From the NCBI RefSeq assembly GCF_014204945.1, contig NZ_JACHMN010000003.1, forward strand, positions 310,001 to 374,000: a DNA stretch of 64,000 nucleotides. Direction: 5' to 3'. Both the position numbers and the translations under genes were made by a program. The notes under the pieces are model-generated. The model was not told the DNA's origin and searched no databases. It was given only the letters and a program-made list of their open reading frames with translations. Positions 27,839-35,448 of this stretch are shown here, piece after piece. The stretch is from Allocatelliglobosispora scoriae. Its GTDB lineage: Bacteria > Actinomycetota > Actinomycetes > Mycobacteriales > Micromonosporaceae. Position 1 is the stretch's first letter. Each line of letters begins with the position of its first letter.

Positions 27839-28420
27839 TTACAAGGCTGCGTGGAGGCGGAGTTGGGGGACCAGCATGTCCTCCACGTCCAGCGCCCTGG
27901 TTGCGCCGTCGGGGGCCCAGCCGGCTGACGTCAAGAACTTCGTCGTCGCGGAGTCCGCCTCGAAGGACCAGGCGACACCCATCCGCAGGCCCGACTCGCG
28001 CCAGAGGTCGACGCTCGCGGCCAGCAGCCGGCTGCCGTGTCCGCGGCGGCCCCAGCGAGGTTCGACGAGCATCTCTGTGATCGCCGCCACATCCTCGCCC
28101 AACGCGGTGTGATCCTCGTCGGGTGCGAGAGCGTTCTCATCTGCTGGGCCTGACGCGAGGAAGCCCACCACGTAAGATTGGTCAGGTGCTTCCATCTTCT
28201 CGTCGCCCGTCTGGTCGACGGCGATCAGCACGCGGTGTGCCTTGCTGGGTGGTGCGGTGATCGCCTCCAGCCAGCGCTCGGCGAGCAGGGGTTCCTCCAG
28301 CCCGTCCAGCACCTGCCGGGGGAGCAGCCGCCGATAGGCGACCCGCCAGGTCGCCACCTGGATACGTGCGATCTCACCGGCGTCGTCTGGACGCGCCGGT
28401 CGGACAAAGCCGACAGCCAT
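27839..28420 (-). CDS. GNAT-family N-acetyltransferase
   Basis: A 193-residue acetyl-CoA-dependent acyltransferase. VRPARPDDAGEIARIQVATWRVAYRRLL is a typical N-terminal strand-helix start. The acetyl-CoA pyrophosphate loop reads EPRWGRRGHGSRLL, and a late strand ends FLTSAGWAPDG. The substrate is unknown. ATG 28420 is preceded on the minus strand by TAGGCT with an 8-base gap, suggesting leaderless transcription. It is divergent from the GT87 gene and convergent with dapB. Confidence 0.88.
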   Translation of the reverse strand: MAVGFVRPARPDDAGEIARIQVATWRVAYRRLLPRQVLDGLEEPLLAERWLEAITAPPSKAHRVLIAVDQTGDEKMEAPDQSYVVGFLASGPADENALAPDEDHTALGEDVAAITEMLVEPRWGRRGHGSRLLAASVDLWRESGLRMGVAWSFEADSATTKFLTSAGWAPDGATRALDVEDMLVPQLRLHAAL

Positions 28421-28473
28421 GAGCAGAGAGCCTACGATGAGCCGTCTCGACGGCGGTCAGGGGAGGACCAGGA

Positions 28474-29769
28474 GTGCGAGCCGAGGGGATCAACTCCGGG
28501 CGGGTCGGCGCCGGGCGGACCGGCGCGCTCCTGGCCCGGCCGCGGGTGCGAGTCGGCCTCGTGGTGCTGCTCGTCGCCGTGGCGCTCGGTTTCGACGCGG
28601 CCTTCGCCCAGCGGCACGGCTTCTTCGACCTCAACGTCTACTGGGGCGCGATCAATTACTGGACCTCGGGCCAGGGCGAGCTCTACGACTTCATCCGCCC
28701 GGCCAGCACATACGGCTTCACCTATCCGCCCTTCGCCGCGATCGCCATGCTGCCGATGGTGCTGGTGAGCTGGCCGGTGGCGATCGTGCTCGCCTCGATC
28801 GCGACCTTCGCCGCGACCGGCCTCGTGATCTGGTGGCTGCTCGCCGAGGGCCGGGGCCGAGCGGGCTGGTTCCCGGTCGCCATCGCGCTGGCGCTGCTGA
28901 TGGCGTTCGAGCCGCTGCGGGAGACGTTCCTCTTCGGCCAGGTCAACATGCTGCTCGTCGCCCTGGTCGGTGCCGACCTGCTCTTCGGTCTCCGCCGGGG
29001 CCGGTGGTGGGCCGGTGTCGGCATCGGACTCGCCACGGCGATCAAGCTGACACCGGGCGTGTTCATCATCTATCTGCTCGTCACCGGACGGATCAAGGCC
29101 GCCTTCGTGGCGATGGGGTCGGCGGCGGGGGCGACCCTGCTCGCGGCGGCGATCGCGCCGGACGCCGCACGGGAGTTCTTCACCTCGGCGATCTGGGACA
29201 CCGACCGCATCGGCCGCCTCTCCTTCGTCTCCAACCAGTCGCTGCAGGGCCTCGTGGCCCGTCTCGACGACGCCCACCCGAGCAAGCTGCTCTGGCTGGT
29301 GCTGGTGCTCGCCACCCTCGCCGTCTGGATCGTGCGCTCGCGGCGCGCGGTGGCGGCGGGCGACGAGGCGACCGGCTTCGCCCTCACCGGCATCGTGGGC
29401 TGCCTGATCAGCCCGGTGACCTGGATTCACCACCTGGTCTGGCTGATCCCGGCGATCCTGCTGCTGGTGAAGCGCGGAGCGGAGCGCCGTGACTGGCGCC
29501 TGCTGGGGCTCGCCGCCGCCGTCTATGTGCTCCTGTCGAGTCGCGTCGTCTGGCTCTTCGACGCCGATTACGGTCTCGGCTGGCCGGTCACCGGCGTCGC
29601 GGGTGTGCTGGGCAGCAACGCCTATGTCTGGATCTGCCTCGCGCTGCTGCTGGCGACACCGATCGTCCGCCCGGCCCCGGCCCTAGCGGACGATGGCATA
29701 GCGGACTTCGGGCAGGCTGACGTCACTGCCACGCGGCGTCCAGAGCGCGGTCGTCCCGTCCGGGTGTAA
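28474..29769 (+). CDS. GT87-family polyprenyl-phosphomannose-dependent mannosyltransferase
   Basis: A 431-residue GT-C membrane enzyme with about ten to twelve helices. FFDLNVYWGAINYWTSG after the first helix contains the Asp expected for catalysis, and GFTYPPFAAIAMLP is highly typical of the DUF2029/GT87 group that includes mycobacterial PimE and lipomannan alpha-1,2-mannosyltransferases. It probably decorates phosphatidylinositol mannosides or lipomannan. GTG 28474 follows AGGAG. Its 3' end overlaps the convergent GNAT gene by 87 bases, so its last 28 codons are antisense to that gene. Confidence 0.88.
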   Translation: MRAEGINSGRVGAGRTGALLARPRVRVGLVVLLVAVALGFDAAFAQRHGFFDLNVYWGAINYWTSGQGELYDFIRPASTYGFTYPPFAAIAMLPMVLVSWPVAIVLASIATFAATGLVIWWLLAEGRGRAGWFPVAIALALLMAFEPLRETFLFGQVNMLLVALVGADLLFGLRRGRWWAGVGIGLATAIKLTPGVFIIYLLVTGRIKAAFVAMGSAAGATLLAAAIAPDAAREFFTSAIWDTDRIGRLSFVSNQSLQGLVARLDDAHPSKLLWLVLVLATLAVWIVRSRRAVAAGDEATGFALTGIVGCLISPVTWIHHLVWLIPAILLLVKRGAERRDWRLLGLAAAVYVLLSSRVVWLFDADYGLGWPVTGVAGVLGSNAYVWICLALLLATPIVRPAPALADDGIADFGQADVTATRRPERGRPVRV

Positions 29770-30204
29770 CCCGTTGCGCTCGTAGAATCGCCGGGCCCGT
29801 AGGTTGTCGGCGAGCACCCACAGCCGCACGACGGACTGCGGCAGCGCGGCGAGTCCGGCCTCGATCAGCGCCTTCCCGGTGCCGCGACCCCACTGGTCCG
29901 GGTGGCAGTAGATCGCCCAGATCTCGCCGATCGAGCTCTCCTGCCGTTCCGGATCCTGGTCCACGCGGTAGGACCCGGTCATCACGTGCCCGACCGGCAC
30001 ATCGCGATCATCGACGGCGACGAGCGCGGCGGGGCGCGCTGCGGCTCCGAATCCGGCTCGCCGGCGCTGCGCCCACTCGGCCGGATCGAGCGCGTCCAGC
30101 ACGTCGTCGGGGATCATTCCCTGGTACGCCACCCGCCACGCCGCGATGTGGTTGCCCGCGATCGCGTCGGCGTCCTCGATCCGCTCCGCCCGAATGGTGA
30201 CCAT
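29683..30204 (-). CDS. GNAT-family N-acetyltransferase
   Basis: A 173-residue acetyltransferase with VTIRAERIEDADAIAGNHIAAWRVAYQGMIP at the N terminus, IWAIYCHPDQWGRGTGKALI as acetyl-CoA loop and VRLWVLADNLRARRFYERNGL near the end, a textbook GNAT core. It resembles the other GNAT 1.3 kb away (both have HIAAWRVAY/QVATWRVAY), so they may be distant paralogues. TAGCCT lies 7 bases upstream of ATG on the minus strand. It overlaps the GT87 3' end and is divergent from the ycaQ-like gene. The substrate is unknown. Confidence 0.9.
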   Translation of the reverse strand: MVTIRAERIEDADAIAGNHIAAWRVAYQGMIPDDVLDALDPAEWAQRRRAGFGAAARPAALVAVDDRDVPVGHVMTGSYRVDQDPERQESSIGEIWAIYCHPDQWGRGTGKALIEAGLAALPQSVVRLWVLADNLRARRFYERNGLHPDGTTALWTPRGSDVSLPEVRYAIVR

Positions 30205-30248
30205 GGCGAGCAGGCTATCGACGGCGGCCGGGGCGGCCAACGGGATTT

Positions 30249-30271
30249 CTGTCGGACCCCGCCGGTACCGT
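30249..30271 (+). promoter_or_regulatory. ycaQ-like gene promoter with RecA-NDp/PafBC-like layout
   Basis: CTGTCGGAC (30249-30257), an 8-base spacer and TACCGT (30266-30271) lie 8 bases before ATG 30280. Block and spacing equal those of recA. A DNA-repair gene downstream makes a damage-responsive role plausible. Confidence 0.6.
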
Positions 30272-30279
30272 CGACGCCG

Positions 30280-31479
30280 ATGGACAGCATCTCGACGACC
30301 CAGGCCCGGCGGATCGCGCTCGCCGCCACCGGATTCGGCGCGGCACCGCCCCGTGGCGCCGTCACCGCACGCCACCTGCGTGGTGTCGTGGCGCGCACCG
30401 GGCTGCTGCAGATCGATTCGGTCAGCGTGCTGCAGCGGGCCCACTACATGCCGATCTACAGCCGCATCGGGGCATACCCGACGGAGCTGCTCGATCGCGC
30501 CTCGGCCCGCCGCCCGCGCTGGCTCTTCGAATACTGGGGCCACGAGGCTTCCCTCGTCCCGGTCGAGTTGCAACCGGCGCTGCGGTGGCGGATGGCGGAG
30601 GCGCACACGCGGGCGTGGGGCGGCCCTCGCAAGATCGCTTCCGAGCGGCCCGACCTGGTCGCCTGGGTGCTCGACGAGGTGGCCCGGCGCGGCCCGGTCA
30701 CCGCGGCCGAGATCGAGGAGGATGTCCCCCGCGCGACCGGCCACTGGGGGTGGAACTGGTCGGATGCGAAGAAGGCGCTGGAGTTCCTCTTCTTCGCCGG
30801 CGACATCACCTCGGCGGGCCGCACGGCGTCGTTCGCCCGGCGTTACGACCTGACCGAGCGGGTGCTCCCGGCCGACGTGGTCAACCTGCCCACGCCGAGC
30901 CCGGCGGAGGCGGCCCGGCGGCTGGTGGAGATCGCCGCGGCCGGGTTCGGCGTCGCCGCCGAGCCGGAGCTGCGCGACTATTTCCGGCTGAGCCCGGCAG
31001 CCTCCCGGCAGGCCGTGGCGGAGCTGGTCGAGGCAGAGGTGCTCATCCCGGTCGCGGTGCAGGGCTGGCGGCACCAGGCTTACCTGCACCGTGACGCCCG
31101 GATCCCGCGCCGAATCCACGCCTCCACGGTCGTGAGCCCGTTCGACCCGCTGATCTGGGAGCGCCACCGCACCGAGCGCCTCTTCGACCTGCGCTACCGC
31201 ATCGAGATCTACGTGCCCGAGGCCCTGCGGGTGCACGGCTATTACGTGCTGCCGTTCCTGCACGGCGACCGCTTCGCCGCCCGCGTCGACCTCAAGGCCG
31301 ACCGCAAGGCCGGCGTGCTGCGGGTGCCGGCGGCCTGGCTGGAGCCGGGTGCCAAGGCCGGTGCGACAGCCGAGGCGCTCGCGATCGAGCTCCGGCGCCT
31401 CGCCGACTGGCTCGGCCTGGACAGCATCGCCCCACCGGAGCGGGGAGACCTGGCGCCGTTGCTCGGGGGCGTGCACTAG
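30280..31479 (+). CDS. YcaQ/AlkX-like DNA glycosylase (HTH_42 family)
   Basis: A 399-residue protein of the winged-helix HTH_42 family. GLLQIDSVSVLQRAHYMP near residue 45 holds the QxD element tied to glycosylase activity in E. coli YcaQ, and RPRWLFEYWGHEASLVP follows. Three winged-helix modules (about 20-330) and a beta-barrel C terminus complete it. YcaQ excises alkylated bases and unhooks interstrand crosslinks; streptomycete AZL members protect antibiotic producers from their own alkylating compounds. The damage-type promoter upstream supports a repair role. Substrate range is inference. Confidence 0.85.
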   Translation: MDSISTTQARRIALAATGFGAAPPRGAVTARHLRGVVARTGLLQIDSVSVLQRAHYMPIYSRIGAYPTELLDRASARRPRWLFEYWGHEASLVPVELQPALRWRMAEAHTRAWGGPRKIASERPDLVAWVLDEVARRGPVTAAEIEEDVPRATGHWGWNWSDAKKALEFLFFAGDITSAGRTASFARRYDLTERVLPADVVNLPTPSPAEAARRLVEIAAAGFGVAAEPELRDYFRLSPAASRQAVAELVEAEVLIPVAVQGWRHQAYLHRDARIPRRIHASTVVSPFDPLIWERHRTERLFDLRYRIEIYVPEALRVHGYYVLPFLHGDRFAARVDLKADRKAGVLRVPAAWLEPGAKAGATAEALAIELRRLADWLGLDSIAPPERGDLAPLLGGVH

Positions 31480-31561
31480 CGCGGGGGAGTTCTTGTCGTG
31501 GCGCCGTTCGGCCGAGGGATCTTCCCCGGTCGAGTGGATCTCGAGACGGGCGTCCCCGGTG

Positions 31562-31567
31562 TAACGT
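31562..31567 (+). promoter_or_regulatory. Leaderless -10 of the DUF2752 gene
   Basis: TAACGT lies 7 bases before ATG 31575. There is no Shine-Dalgarno. Confidence 0.45.
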
Positions 31568-31574
31568 CTGATCC

Positions 31575-32078
31575 ATGACGACGCAGGTCCAGCCGCCCAT
31601 GGCGACAGGCCCCTTTGGCGCCCCGGTGCAGCGTGACCGGATGACCCGGTTGATGGACCGCATCGCCGCCCGCTCACCCCGCTGGCTGGCACCGGCCGCC
31701 GCGCTCACCTGCATCGCCGGTGCGCTGGGCTACACGATCTGGATGGACCCGACGGTCTCCCAGGCGGGTGAGGCGCCGAGCTGCCTGGTGAAGCTGACGA
31801 CGGGCTTCGACTGCCCCGGCTGCGGCGGCACCCGGGCCGCTTGGTACCTGTTGCACGGCGACCTGCCCGCTGCCGCCCGGCACCACATCCTCTTCGTCTT
31901 CGCGGTCCCGTTCCTGATCTATATGTATGTGGCCTGGGCAGCCAAGACCGCCTTCGGTTGGCGGGTGCCGCAGCTGCAGGTCAGCCCCAAGACGATCGCC
32001 TACTTCCTGGCTGCCTGGGGTGTCTTCACGGTGCTGCGCAACCTTCCCTTCGCGCCGTTCACCTGGTTCTACGTCTGA
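31575..32078 (+). CDS. DUF2752 membrane protein
   Basis: A 167-residue protein. After a polar N terminus (about 1-38) come three or four membrane segments. The hallmark FDCPGCGGTRA (about residues 77-87) lies between the first and second segments and holds the CPGCGxTR motif of DUF2752; two more Cys-like positions (CLVKLTTG) precede it. The Cys pair suggests metal or redox binding, but no function is established. It converges with the DUF4097 gene across a 34-base palindrome. Confidence 0.85.
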   Translation: MTTQVQPPMATGPFGAPVQRDRMTRLMDRIAARSPRWLAPAAALTCIAGALGYTIWMDPTVSQAGEAPSCLVKLTTGFDCPGCGGTRAAWYLLHGDLPAAARHHILFVFAVPFLIYMYVAWAAKTAFGWRVPQLQVSPKTIAYFLAAWGVFTVLRNLPFAPFTWFYV

Positions 32079-32093
32079 CGAACACCAACGCGA

Positions 32094-32127
32094 CGAGGGG
32101 CCGGTGCGGATCCGCACCGGCCCCTCG
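32094..32127. terminator. Bidirectional terminator, 34-bp perfect palindrome
   Basis: The 17-base arms 32094-32110 and 32111-32127 are perfectly complementary with GGATCC at the centre. It lies between convergent stops, 15 bases after DUF2752 and 11 bases from the DUF4097 stop. No T run is present on either side. Confidence 0.75.
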
Positions 32128-32138
32128 TGTCATCCGAG

Positions 32139-32939
32139 TCAGGCGACCGCGCGGTGCACGTGCACGTCGCCGGACATGGTCCGCAGGTGCAGGGAGAGTT
32201 CGGCGGCGGAGCTGGTCGCGCTGGCCGAACCCGAGTCGAGATCGCTGCGGGCGCGGCCGGACATCGCGTTGACATCCAGCCAGACGCCGGTGCCGGGGGC
32301 CACACCCACGGAGAGGTCGCCGCTGGCCGAGTTGATCTTAACGAGGCCCCTGCGTACCTCACCGACCCGGATGTCGCCGGAGGCGGTGGTGGCCTTGACG
32401 TTGGCGGATGCCCGCTTGATCTCGACGTGGCCGCTCGCCGAGTGGACCTGGACGGCGCCGTCGACCGAGCCGACCTCGCTGTCGCCGGAGGCGGAGTGGA
32501 TCTTCAGCTCGCCGCCGACCTGGTTGGCGCGCACGTCGCCGCTCGCGGTGTGGACGTTGACGTCACCGCTGGCCCGGTCGACGACGATGTCGCCGCTCGC
32601 GATGTGCGCCGTCACGGACCGGTAGGCGCCTTCGCAGACCGCGTCGGCGGAGGCGAGCTTCAGCTCGACGCTGCTCTCGGCCGGAACGGCGATGACGAGG
32701 CGCACCGGCGCTCCCCTGCGCTTCCACCACCCCGTCCCGCGGTCCGGGGTGTGCACGACGAGCCTGTCGCCGCGCATCTCGACGGTGGTCCGGGCCGCTG
32801 CCTCGCGGCTCTGGTCGGTCTGCTCCATCGCCTCGATCGTGACGGTGGCGGTCTGCCGGGGCTCGGCCAGGATCTCCACGCGGCCGTCGCCGATCCGGAT
32901 CTCCGCGGTGATCGGTCCGGAGACAGGGAACTCGCTCAT
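32139..32939 (-). CDS. DUF4097 beta-strand-repeat protein (bactofilin-like solenoid)
   Basis: A 266-residue protein made of short repeats: IASGDIVVDRASGDVNVHTASGDVRANQ and similar, about one SGD-turn every 9-10 residues between residues 110 and 260. This predicts a right-handed beta-solenoid, the DUF4097 (putative adhesin) fold. No signal peptide or membrane segment is present, so it is probably cytoplasmic. The N-terminal 80 residues form an ordinary beta domain. Start ATG 32939 lies 56 bases after the RHH gene stop and is preceded by GGAGTG. Its role is unknown. Confidence 0.85.
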   Translation of the reverse strand: MSEFPVSGPITAEIRIGDGRVEILAEPRQTATVTIEAMEQTDQSREAAARTTVEMRGDRLVVHTPDRGTGWWKRRGAPVRLVIAVPAESSVELKLASADAVCEGAYRSVTAHIASGDIVVDRASGDVNVHTASGDVRANQVGGELKIHSASGDSEVGSVDGAVQVHSASGHVEIKRASANVKATTASGDIRVGEVRRGLVKINSASGDLSVGVAPGTGVWLDVNAMSGRARSDLDSGSASATSSAAELSLHLRTMSGDVHVHRAVA

Positions 32940-32995
32940 GGGAAGCACTCCTCTGGGTGGGCTGCGCAGGCTCGGGCCCGCGCGCTGCGGCTGAA

Positions 32996-33478
32996 TCAGG
33001 CCTGGGCGAAGCCGGTGATGCGATTCCCGGCTCGGCTCGACGGATGGATGGTGGCCGGGCGGACGGCCCCGGCGATGGCCCGGACGAGCCAGGCGTTGGT
33101 CGAGACGCCCTCGGCGGCGGCAGCCCGCTCGACCGCCTCCTTGAGCGGCTCGGGCAGGCGCAGGGTGATGCGGGTCTGCTCGGCACCGTCCGGGATGGCG
33201 GCGGGGGCGGGCTGCTCGGACGACTGCTCGGTGACGGGTGCCTCGATCACGACGAAATCGGCGTCCCGCCCACGCAGCCGCACGTCGACGCTGGTGTTGG
33301 AGAGCTTGCTGGTGATCTCGGCCGCTGCGTCGGAGAGGGCCTCCAGCAAGCACAGCCGGGCGGAGGCGTCCAGCGATCCGGCGAGCAGCTCGGCGGCGCG
33401 GATGATCTGCTCGCCACCGGGCGCGGCGGCGGCCTCCAGATCGCGTTGCAGAGATTCGAGGTACGGCGACAGCTCCAT
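32996..33478 (-). CDS. RHH (Arc/HicB-type) DNA-binding regulator
   Basis: A 160-residue protein. A helical N-terminal region (about 1-65) is followed by a middle linker. The C-terminal ribbon-helix-helix runs about 113-150: RITLRLPEPLKEAVERAAAAEGVSTNAWLVRAIAGAV. The strand TRITLRLP would contact the DNA major groove. No toxin gene is adjacent, so this is more likely an autoregulator of the RHH-DUF4097 operon than an antitoxin. Its promoter is covered by TGACATCA repeats at 11-base spacing, an arrangement RHH dimers favour. Confidence 0.8.
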   Translation of the reverse strand: MELSPYLESLQRDLEAAAAPGGEQIIRAAELLAGSLDASARLCLLEALSDAAAEITSKLSNTSVDVRLRGRDADFVVIEAPVTEQSSEQPAPAAIPDGAEQTRITLRLPEPLKEAVERAAAAEGVSTNAWLVRAIAGAVRPATIHPSSRAGNRITGFAQA

Positions 33479-33552
33479 GACATCACTATGACATCACTGC
33501 GACGTCATTTCAAGCGAGAGTGGCGTCTGGCGTACGTCAGGTTGACGTCACT
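33477..33552 (-). promoter_or_regulatory. TGACRTCA iterons, candidate RHH operator
   Basis: TGACATCA at 33478-33485 and 33489-33496 and CGACGTCA at 33500-33507 lie exactly 11 bases apart, one helical turn. A further TGACGTCA is at 33543-33550. The first overlaps the RHH start codon; the next two cover the -10 and spacer of its promoter. Confidence 0.65.
33485..33513 (-). promoter_or_regulatory. RHH gene promoter, leaderless
   Basis: On the minus strand TTGAAA (33513-33508), a 17-base spacer and CATAGT (33490-33485) lie 6 bases before the ATG at 33478. This is one of the best sigma-70-like promoters in the window. Confidence 0.65.
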
Positions 33553-33670
33553 CTCTCCGGGGGCTCGCGGAAATGGGTCGCCTCGCCGAAAATTTTGCGT
33601 GAGTCGCGCCGACCCTCCGGAAATCCAGTTGCAGGTCAACCCTGGACGGGTCGCCGAGAAAGCGTCCCGG

Positions 33671-33676
33671 TAATGT
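33671..33676 (+). promoter_or_regulatory. Leaderless -10 of thyX
   Basis: TAATGT lies 6 bases before GTG 33683. No Shine-Dalgarno or good -35 is visible. Confidence 0.5.
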
Positions 33677-33682
33677 GCTGGG

Positions 33683-34435
33683 GTGACTGAGATCGTTTCG
33701 CCGCAGGTAGCCTTGATCGCTTGGACTCAATTCGCGACCCCGGCCGGGGTGCCGTGGGAGACCGATGCCGAGGGCGGGCAGGCGCTCGCGGAGTTCGCGG
33801 GGCGGGCGTGTTACCAGTCGTGGGCCAAGCCCAACCCGGCGACCGCCACCAACGAGGGGTACCTCCGGCACATCCTCGAGGTCGGGCACCTCTCCGTGCT
33901 GGAGCACGGAACCGTCACGTTCTACTTCACCGGCGTCTCGCGGTCCTTCACCCATGAGCTGATCCGGCACCGGCACTTCTCCTATTCGCAGCTCTCCCAG
34001 CGCTATGTCCCGGAGCGGGACGCGGCCATGGTCGAGCCGGGTGTCATCGCCGAGGACCCGGAGCTGCACAAGAGGTTCGTCGCGGCGAGCGAGGCCGCCG
34101 TCCGCGCCTACACGGAGCTGCTCGAGGGGCTTGAGGCCAAGTTCGCCCACGTCGGCAATGCGACGCTGCGGCGCAAGCAGGCCCGCCAGGCGGCCCGCTC
34201 CGTGCTGCCCAACGCCACCGAGACCCGGATCGTCGTGACCGGCAACTACCGGGCATGGCGGCACTTCATCGCCATGCGGGCGACCGAGCACGCCGACGTG
34301 GAGATCCGCGAGCTGGCGATCGAGTGCCTGCGCCAGCTCCAGGGCGTCGCACCCAACGTCTTCGCCGATTTCAAGATCAGCAAGCTCGCCGACGGATCCG
34401 AGATCGCGGCGAGCGAGTTCAGCTGGGAGTCGTAA
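33683..34435 (+). CDS. thyX: Flavin-dependent thymidylate synthase
   Basis: ThyX makes dTMP from dUMP using FAD, NADPH and methylene-tetrahydrofolate. The 250-residue protein has the signature [14 protein letters not shown] (near residue 95), which satisfies RHRx7S and binds the nucleotide and flavin. A Ser is also present in the second half ([12 protein letters not shown]), with [12 protein letters not shown] close by. Actinobacteria commonly carry ThyX beside dapB/dapA, as here. The stop is followed by 116 bases before dapA with no terminator that I can see. Confidence 0.96.
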   Translation: MTEIVSPQVALIAWTQFATPAGVPWETDAEGGQALAEFAGRACYQSWAKPNPATATNEGYLRHILEVGHLSVLEHGTVTFYFTGVSRSFTHELIRHRHFSYSQLSQRYVPERDAAMVEPGVIAEDPELHKRFVAASEAAVRAYTELLEGLEAKFAHVGNATLRRKQARQAARSVLPNATETRIVVTGNYRAWRHFIAMRATEHADVEIRELAIECLRQLQGVAPNVFADFKISKLADGSEIAASEFSWES

Positions 34436-34551
34436 GCGAGTTCGGCCGGGTGTCATCACCGCGTAGGCTCGATGAAGAGCTCCAGCTAGCGCATGTCATC
34501 AGGTTGTAAGTCCATTCTCCACGGCATACCTCCTCATATAGGTTGGAAGTC

Positions 34552-35448
34552 ATGAAGCACGACGCCCAGCGGCCATTCGGCCGCCTGCTCACCGCAATGG
34601 TGACCCCGTTCCGAGGCGACGGTTCGCTCGACGCCGACGGTGCGGCGAAGCTGGCGACGTGGCTCGTGGATGTTCAGGGCAATGACGCACTGGTTGTCAA
34701 CGGAACCACTGGCGAGAGCCCCACTACCACCGATGCTGAGAAGGAGACCGTGCTGCGCGCCGTCCTGGAGGCGGTCGGCGACCGCGCACAGGTCGTCGCC
34801 GGAGTCGGCACCTTCAGCACCGCTCACACGATCGAGCTGGCCCGCACTGCGGAAAAGGCCGGCGCCCACGGATTGCTCGTGGTCACGCCCTACTACTCCA
34901 AGCCCCCGCAGGCCGGCCTGATCCAGCACTTCACCGCGGTGGCCGACGCGACGTCGGTGCCGATCCTGCTCTATGACATCCCGCATCGCGCCGGGGTGCC
35001 GATCACCACCGAGACGCTCGTCCGGCTCGCCGAGCACGAGAACGTCATCGGGGTCAAGGACGCGAAGGGCGACATCACCGCGTCCTCCTGGGTGCTGCAG
35101 CGCAGCGACCTCGCTTTCTATTCGGGGGAGGATGCTCTCACCCTTCCCCTGCTCTCCGTCGGTGCGGTCGGTGTCGTGGGCACGTCCACGCACCTCACCG
35201 GCGCGAGCACCAAACAGATGATTCACGCCTTCGAGCGTGGCGATGTGGCGGCGGCTCTGCGCCTGCACCGGCAGCTCATGCCCCTCTACACGGGCATCTT
35301 CCGCACGCAGGGCGCGATTCTCGTCAAGGCGGCCATGAACGCCCTCGGCCAGCCCGCCGGACCGATGCGATCGCCGTTGGTCGACGCCACACCAGCCGAG
35401 CTCGAGCAGTTGAGGGCCGATGCATCGGCCGCGGGAGTAACGATATGA
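34552..35448 (+). CDS. dapA: 4-hydroxy-tetrahydrodipicolinate synthase
   Basis: DapA condenses pyruvate with aspartate semialdehyde, the first committed step to lysine and diaminopimelate. The 298-residue TIM barrel shows NGTTGESPTT near residue 50, the proton-relay Tyr in VVTPYYSKP, YDIPHRAG, and the Schiff-base Lys in GVKDAKGD (near 169). ATG 34552 is preferred; TTG 34543 is possible. A TATAGG-like -10 lies just upstream. The last four bases overlap the RNase J start (ATGA), so the two genes are translationally coupled. Confidence 0.95.
   Translation: MKHDAQRPFGRLLTAMVTPFRGDGSLDADGAAKLATWLVDVQGNDALVVNGTTGESPTTTDAEKETVLRAVLEAVGDRAQVVAGVGTFSTAHTIELARTAEKAGAHGLLVVTPYYSKPPQAGLIQHFTAVADATSVPILLYDIPHRAGVPITTETLVRLAEHENVIGVKDAKGDITASSWVLQRSDLAFYSGEDALTLPLLSVGAVGVVGTSTHLTGASTKQMIHAFERGDVAAALRLHRQLMPLYTGIFRTQGAILVKAAMNALGQPAGPMRSPLVDATPAELEQLRADASAAGVTI

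Noticed and set aside
32996-33478. Antitoxin of a HicAB-type toxin-antitoxin pair
   Set aside because: No small toxin gene is adjacent on either side; the partner is a DUF4097 solenoid.
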